Origin: Alphaproteobacteria bacterium
GTDB lineage: Bacteria > Pseudomonadota > Alphaproteobacteria > UBA828
DNA length: 11,996 nucleotides
Assembly: GCA_029937205.1 (NCBI GenBank)
Contig: JAPYQV010000042.1
Location: forward strand, 1 to 11,996
Direction of reading: 5' to 3'
Below are positions 1 through 5,502 of this stretch, piece by piece. The notes beneath the pieces are model-generated. The model saw nothing but the letters and a program-made list of their open reading frames with translations. It had not been told where the DNA came from and did no database searches. Every line of letters begins with the position of its first letter. Positions within the stretch are counted from its first letter, which is position 1. A program made the translations under genes and the position numbers.

Positions 1-164
1 AGACATAGTAGATTAGAAATCGCTTTTAGTTAATAAAACCTATTCTTCCAGATCATAAGAATTAAACATAAATTATAATAAGCAATGATACGCATCGTGA
101 GAGTATCTATACTATGCTAACACTTTGGCTGTAGCGGTTGTATTAACAAAAGAGAACACTGAAA
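1..164. promoter_or_regulatory. AT-rich leader upstream of the first response regulator
   Basis: This stretch is clearly more AT-rich than the rest of the window and has no convincing gene. A short inverted repeat, agtat-ct-atact, lies at 102-113. Its right half overlaps a -10-like TATACT (108-113), but I see no good -35 at a standard distance. An in-frame stop (144-146) closes the frame ahead of the TTG start at 165. A promoter and operator for the downstream receiver gene is plausible but not proven. Confidence 0.35.
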
Positions 165-539
165 TTGGCGTGTAATCACAATCATATTTATGTCGTAGAT
201 GATGATACGACTGTATTGGAATCGCTACGAATATTGTTGGAATCTATCGGAATTACCGTGACGACGTTCGATCGCGGAAAGAAATTCCTGGCTGCGGCGG
301 ATTTGAATTTAGGTGGTGCGCTATTGCTCGATATCAATATGCCGGGCATGAGTGGTCTCGAGGTGATGGGTCGCCTGGCAGAATTGAAAAGCAATCTCTC
401 GGTTATCGTCGTTTCCGGGCGCGCCGATGAATCGGAGAAAGCCTACGCTATCAAAATGGGCGCCCTGACCGTTCTCGACAAACCAGTCCAGTTGGAGGTG
501 CTCGTCAGTGCTGTTCGCGAGGCACTACGAACAGCTTGA
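165..539 (+). CDS. Single-domain response regulator (FixJ-type receiver, no output domain)
   Basis: This 124-residue protein is a complete CheY-like receiver domain and nothing more. The acidic pocket is at D12-D14, the predicted phospho-acceptor is D56 (in LLLDINMPGMSG), the conserved Ser/Thr is S84 and the switch lysine is K106 followed by P107. The sequence is closest in style to the receiver of FixJ-type regulators, which normally continue into a LuxR-type helix-turn-helix. Here a stop follows directly and the DNA after it encodes no such domain in any frame. It therefore probably acts by protein contact or as a phosphate sink within a two-component relay. No histidine kinase is visible nearby. 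The start is a TTG at 165, preceded by a purine-rich AGAGA at 151-155. Upstream extension is blocked by a stop at 144-146, and no earlier ATG exists in frame. Confidence 0.9.
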   Translation: MACNHNHIYVVDDDTTVLESLRILLESIGITVTTFDRGKKFLAAADLNLGGALLLDINMPGMSGLEVMGRLAELKSNLSVIVVSGRADESEKAYAIKMGALTVLDKPVQLEVLVSAVREALRTA

Positions 540-658
540 ATAGGAATCTGCCGATTTCCCGGCCGCTGAACCATAAAACCTGTCGTATCTATCGCGTTTC
601 GTCGCAATGAGAGGCCGCATGTGATTGCCGCTGGATGAGTAATGTTGCGTACGTAGTA

Positions 659-732
659 GCGCCAATATGATCTCAATTCTGATGCTTTATGTTTCATTGT
701 GGCACATGGAAACATATTGGCGCGGAATTGAG
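659..732. repeat. Interlocking inverted repeats (order A-B-A'-B') between the two receiver genes
   Basis: Arm A, gcgccaatatg (659-669), is perfectly inverted at 713-723 (11 of 11). Arm B, ctcaattc (672-679), is perfectly inverted at 725-732 (8 of 8). The arms occur in the order A, B, A', B', so the two pairings interlock rather than nest. A third possible hairpin pairs 688-695 with 709-716 (8 bp, plus three more pairs across a one-base bulge) and overlaps A', so it competes with the A pairing. The element ends 27 bp before the start codon of the second receiver gene. It could be a composite operator with two kinds of half-site, or a leader RNA with mutually exclusive folds. The function is unknown. 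Confidence 0.7.
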
Positions 733-759
733 TCACATGCCTAGAACGATGATCGGAAA

Positions 760-1188
760 ATGGTAAGTAATCGCGGCGGTCTCGAAACGACGGGCAATAA
801 TTCATCGGCGGGCGGCGATACGCCGAGAACGATTCTGCTGGTCGATGATGATGACAGCGTGCGAAAATCCTTGTCCATGCTGTTTGAGATTCATGGCTGG
901 AACGCGGTGAGCGCCTCGACCGGCGCCGAGGCCATAAAAGCGCTGGAAAATGAAGCGGTCGACTTGGTTTTGACAGATATTTTCATGCCTGATTTTGATG
1001 GCCTGGAAATGTTGCGCGAGGTTTCAAGGCGGTGGCCTGGTTTGCCGGCGATTGTGCTCTCCGGGCAACTCAACTGGGGCGATATTGATTGGTTGAGAAT
1101 GGCCCGGCAAATGGGTGCGCACGCGGTGCTGGAAAAAACCTCCGCCTTCGACGACGTCTTACGTGAAGTCGAATCCGCCCTTGCCTAG
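760..1188 (+). CDS. Single-domain response regulator (CheY-like receiver)
   Basis: This 142-residue protein has about 23 polar N-terminal residues followed by one receiver domain. The acidic cluster is D29-D32, the phospho-acceptor is D73 in LTDIFMPDFDGLE, the switch Ser is S101 and the conserved lysine is K126. K126 is followed by Thr rather than the usual Pro, a mild departure from the family. There is no effector domain, so the output is presumably by protein-protein contact. It is a second orphan receiver 220 bp after the first, and the two are diverged rather than duplicates. The start at 760 is the only ATG in frame before the domain, and a stop at 742-744 closes the frame. The ribosome binding site is weak (a GGA only a few bases upstream), so translation may be inefficient or depend on leader structure. 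Confidence 0.9.
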   Translation: MVSNRGGLETTGNNSSAGGDTPRTILLVDDDDSVRKSLSMLFEIHGWNAVSASTGAEAIKALENEAVDLVLTDIFMPDFDGLEMLREVSRRWPGLPAIVLSGQLNWGDIDWLRMARQMGAHAVLEKTSAFDDVLREVESALA

Positions 1189-1229
1189 TCCCTAAGAACT
1201 AATTTTAACGAAAGTTCCGGCGATTTATA

Positions 1230-1970
1230 TTAGTTCAGGCCGTCCAGCAGTGCTCGCGCCTCGCCGTGCAACAACTCATCCAAATATGTTTCGGCCGGCA
1301 GAGCCAGCGCCGCTTGCAATTGTTCGCGCGCGAGGGCGGCGTTCTCGCCTGCGTCAAGTTCGAGGATTGTTCTGGCGAAGCCGATACGAACTTGCGGGCT
1401 CGCCGGGGAAACGCGAATGGCCGTGCGGTAGTGGGCGAATACCTCATCCTCGTCGGCGCCATAAACCATGCGGCCGATGAAGCCGGAATTGTTGATAATC
1501 GCCGCATGCCAATTGGCGAGCAGCATGTGGGCCGAAGAATTATCGGCCTCAAGCGCCAGCGCCGCATCGATATGGTCGCGTATGCGCCCGGCCAGGCCTT
1601 CGCTGATGGCCTCGACGACACCGATCGCTTGCGAGTAACGTCCCAGCGCGTGGGCGTTTTGCACCTGGACATAGGCGCTGTTGGGGTCGAGATCGAGCGC
1701 CGCCGCCGCCATTTCGATTGCGCTTTCATAGAGTGCCAGGCGCTCTTCCTCGGGCGCCAGATAGTGGCCGTAATAGCAGGTAATTTGCGTTGCCAGGGCG
1801 AGGCCTTCGGCGTTTCCGGCAGCACGCGCATTCTCCGCCGCCGGTAAATAGTCTCCGGCGTCAAACTGGCTTCGTGCCTCGGCCAACAAATCGCCGCTGT
1901 CGGCGCGCGCAATTGTTGCCGCAGAGAGAAATAAGGCCATAATCGAGAAGACGATAAGAATCGAACGCAT
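1230..1970 (-). CDS. Exported tetratricopeptide-repeat-like protein
   Basis: This is a 246-residue protein of predominantly helical, Ala/Leu-rich character. Residues 1-23 form a clear Sec signal peptide (hydrophobic core, then ARA before D24), which suggests periplasmic location. The mature part has TPR-like helix pairs around residues 25-55, 78-112, 125-158 and 180-212, with typical ALDLDPNSAYV and ALALEADNSSAHMLLANW signatures at repeat ends. TPR arrays bind other proteins, but no partner or pathway is visible. A longer reading from 2048 exists, but it adds 26 residues unlike a signal peptide. I chose the ATG at 1970 because it starts directly with the signal sequence, although no strong Shine-Dalgarno precedes it. 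The gene is divergent from the cyclophilin and convergent with the second receiver gene. Confidence 0.8.
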   Translation of the reverse strand: MRSILIVFSIMALFLSAATIARADSGDLLAEARSQFDAGDYLPAAENARAAGNAEGLALATQITCYYGHYLAPEEERLALYESAIEMAAAALDLDPNSAYVQVQNAHALGRYSQAIGVVEAISEGLAGRIRDHIDAALALEADNSSAHMLLANWHAAIINNSGFIGRMVYGADEDEVFAHYRTAIRVSPASPQVRIGFARTILELDAGENAALAREQLQAALALPAETYLDELLHGEARALLDGLN

Positions 1971-2031
1971 GGCGCAATGGTAACAGGTCTGGGCGCCCAT
2001 GCGAGCATGCATTGTATGCGGCGGTTCAAAA

Positions 2032-2042
2032 ATATTGGCGCG
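2032..2042. promoter_or_regulatory. Recurrent atattggcgcg motif in the TPR/cyclophilin divergent region
   Basis: The 11-base string atattggcgcg here is identical to 714-724, and its first ten bases are inverted at 659-668. All three copies lie between genes: two ahead of the second receiver gene and one in the divergent 122-bp region between the TPR gene and the cyclophilin gene. A shared protein-binding half-site is a reasonable guess. Three copies is too few to be sure. Confidence 0.3.
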
Positions 2043-2092
2043 CTTCACAGCATTTTATTTTTTCCGCTTGCGCGCCATCGAGGAGAAAAAAC

Positions 2093-2638
2093 ATGTGGTT
2101 TATGTTGCGCTGGTTGGCGATAGCCGGATTGGGAATTGGAATTATGGCTTCTGACACGAATGCTCGCGATCTTGAAAATACGATTTATCTCGATCTCAAG
2201 GATGGTCGCGTTGTGATCGAATTGCGCCCGGATTTGGCGCCAAACCATGTCGCGCGCATCAAGGAATTGACGCGCGAAGGCTTTTACGATGGCTTGAAAT
2301 GGCACCGTGTCATAGACGGGTTTATGGCCCAAACCGGCGATCCGAAAGGCTTGGGCATCGGTGGCTCCGGGGAGAATATCAAGGCGGAATTCTCCGGTGA
2401 ATCACATGTACGCGGCATTGTTTCCATGGCACGCTCACAAAAACCGGACAGTGCCGACAGCCAGTTCTTTATTGTCTTTGCGCCGGCCACGTTTCTTGAT
2501 CGGCAATATACCGTTTGGGGCCAAGTCGCCGAGGGCATGGAATTCGTCGATCAAATCAAGAAGGGCGAAGGCCAGAGCGGCCGGGTGAAAGACCCCGATG
2601 TCATCGTCCGCATGCAGGTCGCGGCCGACGCCGAATAA
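2093..2638 (+). CDS. Exported peptidyl-prolyl cis-trans isomerase, cyclophilin type
   Basis: This 181-residue protein catalyses cis-trans isomerisation of proline peptide bonds, probably assisting protein folding in the periplasm. Residues 1-24 are a hydrophobic N-terminal signal. The cyclophilin fold follows, with the family's signature residues: WHRVIDGFMAQTGDP (70-84, with catalytic Arg at R72 and Q80), MARS then DSADSQFFI (112-127), and LDRQYTVWGQV further on. The length is normal for bacterial single-domain cyclophilins. The start is the ATG at 2093, set by a good AGGAG (2081-2085) seven bases upstream. An in-frame ATG at 2012 would place a 27-residue extension ahead of the signal and has no ribosome binding site. 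It is divergent from the TPR gene and ends 16 bp from the convergent SDR gene. Confidence 0.93.
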   Translation: MWFMLRWLAIAGLGIGIMASDTNARDLENTIYLDLKDGRVVIELRPDLAPNHVARIKELTREGFYDGLKWHRVIDGFMAQTGDPKGLGIGGSGENIKAEFSGESHVRGIVSMARSQKPDSADSQFFIVFAPATFLDRQYTVWGQVAEGMEFVDQIKKGEGQSGRVKDPDVIVRMQVAADAE

Positions 2639-2654
2639 GCGGCGCTCCTTGGTA

Positions 2655-3434
2655 TTAGAACGCGCCGGGAAAACGGCCGCCGTCGATCAATAAATTCTGC
2701 CCGGTGATATAGCCGGCGCTCGCGGCGCAGAGAAAAGCGCAGACCTCGCCGAATTCGGCCGGATCGCCGAAACGCTTGGCCGGCACGCTTTCGGCGCGCT
2801 CGGCGATGGCCTCCTCCAGGCTGAGACCGCGCTCACTCATGGCCTTGTTAAGCGCGGCGTTTTGCCGGTCGGTCAGGAAAAATCCCGGCAGGACATTGTT
2901 AATCGTCACATTGTGCTCGGCCACTTTTGGCGCAACGCCGGCCAGGAACGAGGTCAAGCCGGCACGCGCGCCACTGGAGAGGTCGAGCCCCGGAATCGGC
3001 ATTTTGACCGAGAGCGACGTGATGTTGACGATCCGCCCGAAGCGCCGCTCAACCATGCCGTCGATCACCGCCTGTATCAGCTCGATCGGCGTAATCATAT
3101 TCATGGTCATCCCGGCGAGCATGGCCTCCCGGTCGAGCTCACGGAAATCCTTGAACGGCGGCCCGCCATTGTTATTGATCAAAATATCCGGATTGGGGCA
3201 GGCCGCGAGCAGGGCGCGCTGGCCCTCCGGCGTGCTGACATCGCCCTGGACCGGCGTGATCTGAACGTCATATTTGCTTTCAATATCGCGCGCCGTGGCA
3301 TCGAGCGCCTTCTGGTCGCGCCCGTTAATGACCACCGACACACCATTCTCGGCGAGAGAAATGGCGCAGGCGCGCCCGAGCCCCTTGCTTGATGCGCAGA
3401 CGATGGCGTGTTTGCCTTTGATTCCGAGATCCAT
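2655..3434 (-). CDS. SDR-family oxidoreductase with altered catalytic residues
   Basis: This 259-residue protein has the classical short-chain dehydrogenase fold and length. The nucleotide-binding loop CASSKGLGRA (13-22) replaces the usual TGxxxGIG, D65-V66 follows the adenine-pocket strand, and INNNGG (86-91) matches the NNAG element. The C-terminal GYITGQNLLIDGG is typical of FabG-like members. The active site is unusual. The catalytic Ser position is kept (S140 in ITSLS), but 13 residues later the Tyr-x3-Lys pair reads S153-x3-R157. The protein may use another proton relay, may have a different substrate, or may be a non-catalytic member. The substrate cannot be told from the sequence. The ATG at 3434 is preceded by AGG/AGGA. 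The gene is monocistronic and divergent from the secreted protein at 3640. Confidence 0.88.
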   Translation of the reverse strand: MDLGIKGKHAIVCASSKGLGRACAISLAENGVSVVINGRDQKALDATARDIESKYDVQITPVQGDVSTPEGQRALLAACPNPDILINNNGGPPFKDFRELDREAMLAGMTMNMITPIELIQAVIDGMVERRFGRIVNITSLSVKMPIPGLDLSSGARAGLTSFLAGVAPKVAEHNVTINNVLPGFFLTDRQNAALNKAMSERGLSLEEAIAERAESVPAKRFGDPAEFGEVCAFLCAASAGYITGQNLLIDGGRFPGAF

Positions 3435-3477
3435 GTTCCTGACCTATTTGTAGCTGTTACGATTTTTTGTGCCCCGG

Positions 3478-3529
3478 CGTCACTCCCCAGCGTCACTCCC
3501 CAGCGTCACTCCCCAGCGTCACTCCCCAG
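3478..3529. repeat. Tandem repeat, four perfect 13-bp units
   Basis: The unit cgtcactccccag occurs four times without a mismatch (3478-3490, 3491-3503, 3504-3516, 3517-3529). There is a partial ccccgg just before and cgtc just after. The period is not a multiple of three and the array lies between two divergent genes, so it is not coding. Such perfect short arrays readily change copy number by replication slippage. A change here would alter spacing between the divergent promoters. Confidence 0.95.
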
Positions 3530-3639
3530 CGTCTCTGTGGAACCACCAAAAGTTATGGCATCATGGGGGAACGGTCCTACCTTGACCAGCTTTCCGATGG
3601 GGTCGGGTTGTTTGATGTTTTCGGCAATGAGGTGAGGCG

Positions 3640-4017
3640 ATGTGGAAACAATATAGTGCCGCTATCGGGGCTCTCGCCTGCTGTCTCAGTCTGGTGTCAT
3701 ACGCATCGGCCGGAGAGGTCGATGTGCTCAAGGCCGAGGCGCGCCGGAGCAATGGGGGAAGCTATCAATTCAGCGTTACGCTCCGCCATGACGATACCGA
3801 GTGGGATCACTATGCCGACCGCTGGCAAGTGGTGGCGCCGGATGGCACAGTGCTGGCAACCCGGGTGCTGGCCCACCCCCATGTCGACGAACAGCCCTTC
3901 ACGCGCAGCCTGTCCGGCGTCGATATCCCGTCCTCGCTAACGGCGGTTATTATCCGCGGTGGTGATTCCGAACACGGCTTCGGCGGTGTGGAATTACACC
4001 TGGAATTGCCGAACTAA
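3640..4017 (+). CDS. Small secreted protein of unknown function
   Basis: I do not recognise a named family. The 125-residue product has an N-terminal Sec signal (about residues 1-24, ending in SYASA before G25-E26), so a mature protein of about 100 residues is probably periplasmic or secreted. The mature part alternates in a beta-strand pattern (SYQFSVTLRHDD, DRWQVVAPDGTVLATRVL, LTAVIIRGGDSEHGFGG, VELHLELP) and looks like a small beta-sandwich. Notable polar motifs are HDDTEWDHYADRW, HPHVDEQPFTRSLSG and GGDSEHGFGG, rich in His and Asp and possibly ligand- or metal-binding. The ATG at 3640 is preceded by a GAGGTGAGG run, and the signal peptide begins at once, supporting this start. The 13-bp tandem array lies about 110 bp upstream. 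Confidence 0.75.
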   Translation: MWKQYSAAIGALACCLSLVSYASAGEVDVLKAEARRSNGGSYQFSVTLRHDDTEWDHYADRWQVVAPDGTVLATRVLAHPHVDEQPFTRSLSGVDIPSSLTAVIIRGGDSEHGFGGVELHLELPN

Positions 4018-4034
4018 AAGCGCTCGGATATCCG

Positions 4035-4060
4035 TCAGCTATCTCTCTTCAGCTATCTCT
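4035..4060. repeat. Short direct repeat at the end of the DUF2336-like gene
   Basis: The 12-mer tcagctatctct is present at 4035-4046 and again at 4049-4060, a 14-bp period. The second copy contains the stop codon and last codons of the - strand gene. This looks like a small tandem duplication of its 3' end. A perfect 10-bp palindrome, cggatatccg, sits just beside it at 4025-4034. Confidence 0.7.
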
Positions 4061-4489
4061 GTGACGTGGCGGGATGGCAAAGCGCGTCGGTGCGTCGCAG
4101 CGCGGTTCAGAGATGCGCCAATAGGCGACAATGCGTTCCGCCCGTTCACAATCCAGAGCGTCGAACAAGGCGCTCGCCAATGTCACGGAAGCGCTGCCGA
4201 GCGTTGGCGCGCAGGATAACGTCAGCGCCTCAAAAGAATGGCGTGAAAAGCCGAGAGAGCGGCAGAGGATGGCAAGTGCCGCGGTGTCGGGCGTTCTCAG
4301 AAAGCGATCGATCAGGGTTTCGGGCAAGGCCGAGAGATCGGCCAGAAAGGCGCCGATCGGTTCCGCCGGATCTTTGTTCAGGGCATGACAGGAATGGGCG
4401 AGACGTTCGAATTCGACAGGGCTGCCTAATTTGAGCCACGGCGAAAGGCTGGTCGAATTGTGCTTTGTCGGTTGCTGCAAATCACCCAT
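4049..4489 (-). CDS. Small DUF2336-like helical protein
   Basis: This 146-residue, probably cytoplasmic protein has no signal peptide or membrane segment. Residues 45-93 (IGAFLADLSALPETLIDRFL then DTAALAILCRSLGFS) resemble the C-terminal helical part of DUF2336 proteins, a family common in Alphaproteobacteria with no settled function. Residues 104-124 end in ERAERIVAYWRI, again in keeping with that family. DUF2336 proteins are usually much longer, so this would be a short or stand-alone version; the assignment is from pattern recognition only. The ATG at 4489 has a good AGGAG six bases upstream. The gene lies downstream of the Crp-like regulator gene on the same strand, and a palindromic Crp-type site sits 63-82 bp before its start codon, so transcriptional control by that regulator is likely. 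Confidence 0.65.
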   Translation of the reverse strand: MGDLQQPTKHNSTSLSPWLKLGSPVEFERLAHSCHALNKDPAEPIGAFLADLSALPETLIDRFLRTPDTAALAILCRSLGFSRHSFEALTLSCAPTLGSASVTLASALFDALDCERAERIVAYWRISEPRCDAPTRFAIPPRHRDS

Positions 4490-4551
4490 GCCGCGCTCCT
4501 GAATTCAACTCGCCGAATACAGGGTCAGGTTAGGGCAACCGGTTAATAAAT

Positions 4552-4571
4552 CATGTGATGCGAATCACATG
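4552..4571. promoter_or_regulatory. Crp-type operator (TGTGA-N6-TCACA)
   Basis: The sequence is a perfect inverted repeat of eight bases (catgtgat at 4552-4559, atcacatg at 4564-4571) around gcga. It contains both ideal Crp half-sites, TGTGA at 4554-4558 and TCACA at 4565-4569, with the standard six-base spacing. It lies 22 bp past the stop codon of the Crp-like gene. Its centre is about 72 bp upstream of the DUF2336-like start codon. I see no clear -10/-35 that would fix whether binding activates or represses. Confidence 0.8.
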
Positions 4572-4593
4572 GACCGGGAACGCAAAATTCACT

Positions 4594-5304
4594 TTAACGG
4601 AGTGATTCCTCATCGCCTTCCATGGCGTCCGTCATCTCCAACAGGCGCTTCTTGTCGAGGACAAATAGCGTGCGTCCTTTGCGCTCGACCACGTTCGCCC
4701 GTGCCAGTTGGCCGAGCACACGCGCCACGGTTTCACGTGAGGTGCTGGCGCGCCGCGCCATGTCGCGCTGGGTCGGCAGCGGGCGAATGAGGTGTTTGCC
4801 GAAATTTTCGTCGAATTCCGTCAAGCGCAACAATTCCACATAAACCCGCTGCACCGCCTTGAGCGTGCTGAGGTCCATGATGCGGTCATCAGCGGTGCGG
4901 ATGATATGCGCCAGACGGCGCAACACCTGCATTGTCGCCGGCGGGCTCTGGGTGAGAATTTCGGTGAACACATCGGGCGGCACGACGAGCAGCAGGCCGC
5001 TCTCAACGGCAATAATATTGGCCGAACGCCGGCCGCCGTCGATCGCTGATAATTCGCCAAAATAGCCACCCTCGGCCACATGTCCGAACGCGACTTCGCG
5101 TCCCGACAGAGAGTAATTGACCACCTCGACGCTGCCTTCGACGATCAGAAAGACATCGCGCGATTCACTATCGCGGTCGAGAATTTGTTCATCGCGGGCA
5201 TAGCGCCGCCAATGGCTGCGCTTTTCAAGCGATACAATTGCCTCCGCGCTCAGATTCTCCAGCAGGCGTACGCGCGACAGCTTTGCGGCAGATTCCTGAC
5301 TCAC
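4594..5304 (-). CDS. Crp/Fnr-family transcriptional regulator with Crp-like DNA specificity
   Basis: This 236-residue protein has an N-terminal cyclic-nucleotide-binding jelly roll (about 12-125), a long dimer helix (about 123-160) and a C-terminal winged helix-turn-helix (about 176-216). The phosphate-binding cassette reads [16 protein letters not shown] (79-94), keeping the Glu (E84) and Arg-Ser (R93-S94) that bind cyclic nucleotide in Crp. The recognition helix reads SRETVAR (189-195), with R190, E191 and R195 matching the three Crp residues that read TGTGA. The protein contains no cysteine, so it is not an Fe-S Fnr sensor. The start is GTG at 5304; a stop three codons upstream excludes an earlier start, and GGGGAG lies about ten bases before it. 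A perfect TGTGA/TCACA site lies just past its stop codon. It is divergent from the acyl-CoA ligase operon. Confidence 0.93.
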   Translation of the reverse strand: MSQESAAKLSRVRLLENLSAEAIVSLEKRSHWRRYARDEQILDRDSESRDVFLIVEGSVEVVNYSLSGREVAFGHVAEGGYFGELSAIDGGRRSANIIAVESGLLLVVPPDVFTEILTQSPPATMQVLRRLAHIIRTADDRIMDLSTLKAVQRVYVELLRLTEFDENFGKHLIRPLPTQRDMARRASTSRETVARVLGQLARANVVERKGRTLFVLDKKRLLEMTDAMEGDEESLR

Positions 5305-5460
5305 GCAGGTTCAACTCCCCTATCGCGAATCGCCGGTGCCCCTTCCGGCAATTGCATTTCCCCATCTATTAACACTTCAATTGGTCGCGGCGTCAATCCA
5401 GGCAGGGCGGCGCCAAAAATCGATGGGTGCGGAGGAAGGGCGCTATGCGATACATTTCCT

Positions 5461-5479
5461 ACTTGGCCGGTAGCCAAGT
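5461..5479. promoter_or_regulatory. Inverted repeat upstream of the acyl-CoA ligase
   Basis: The arms acttggc (5461-5467) and gccaagt (5473-5479) are perfect complements around the five bases cggta. The element ends 23 bp before the ATG at 5503, where it could act as an operator over the promoter or early transcript, or fold as a short leader hairpin. It does not resemble the Crp-type site of the divergent regulator, so another protein would be expected to bind. Confidence 0.55.
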
Positions 5480-5502
5480 GCCATACTGGGAAGAGAGATT
5501 TG

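Noticed and set aside
540..758. A LuxR-type output domain after the first receiver, broken by a frameshift
   Set aside because: Reading the frames after 539 gave no helix-turn-helix-like sequence, so the receiver seems truly single-domain.
1189..1229. A terminator between the second receiver and the TPR gene
   Set aside because: Only a 5-bp gaact/agttc stem with a 12-base loop and no clear T-run can be drawn; too weak to report.
1235..2029. A 264-residue - strand frame overlapping the TPR gene
   Set aside because: Its Arg/Pro/Trp-rich translation is the typical out-of-frame product of a GC-rich gene. The frame with the signal peptide and TPR pattern is the real one.
3478..3529. The tandem repeats as a CRISPR array
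   Set aside because: The units are 13 bp and directly abutting, with no spacers, and no cas gene is near.
3467..3940. A + strand open frame running through the tandem repeats
   Set aside because: It overlaps the secreted-protein gene in another frame. Its start lies in the repeat array and the translation looks non-coding.
5080..5502. An N-terminal extension of the acyl-CoA ligase by 141 residues
   Set aside because: This part overlaps the Crp-like gene and does not resemble any ligase N-terminus. The ATG at 5503 begins the family-like sequence.
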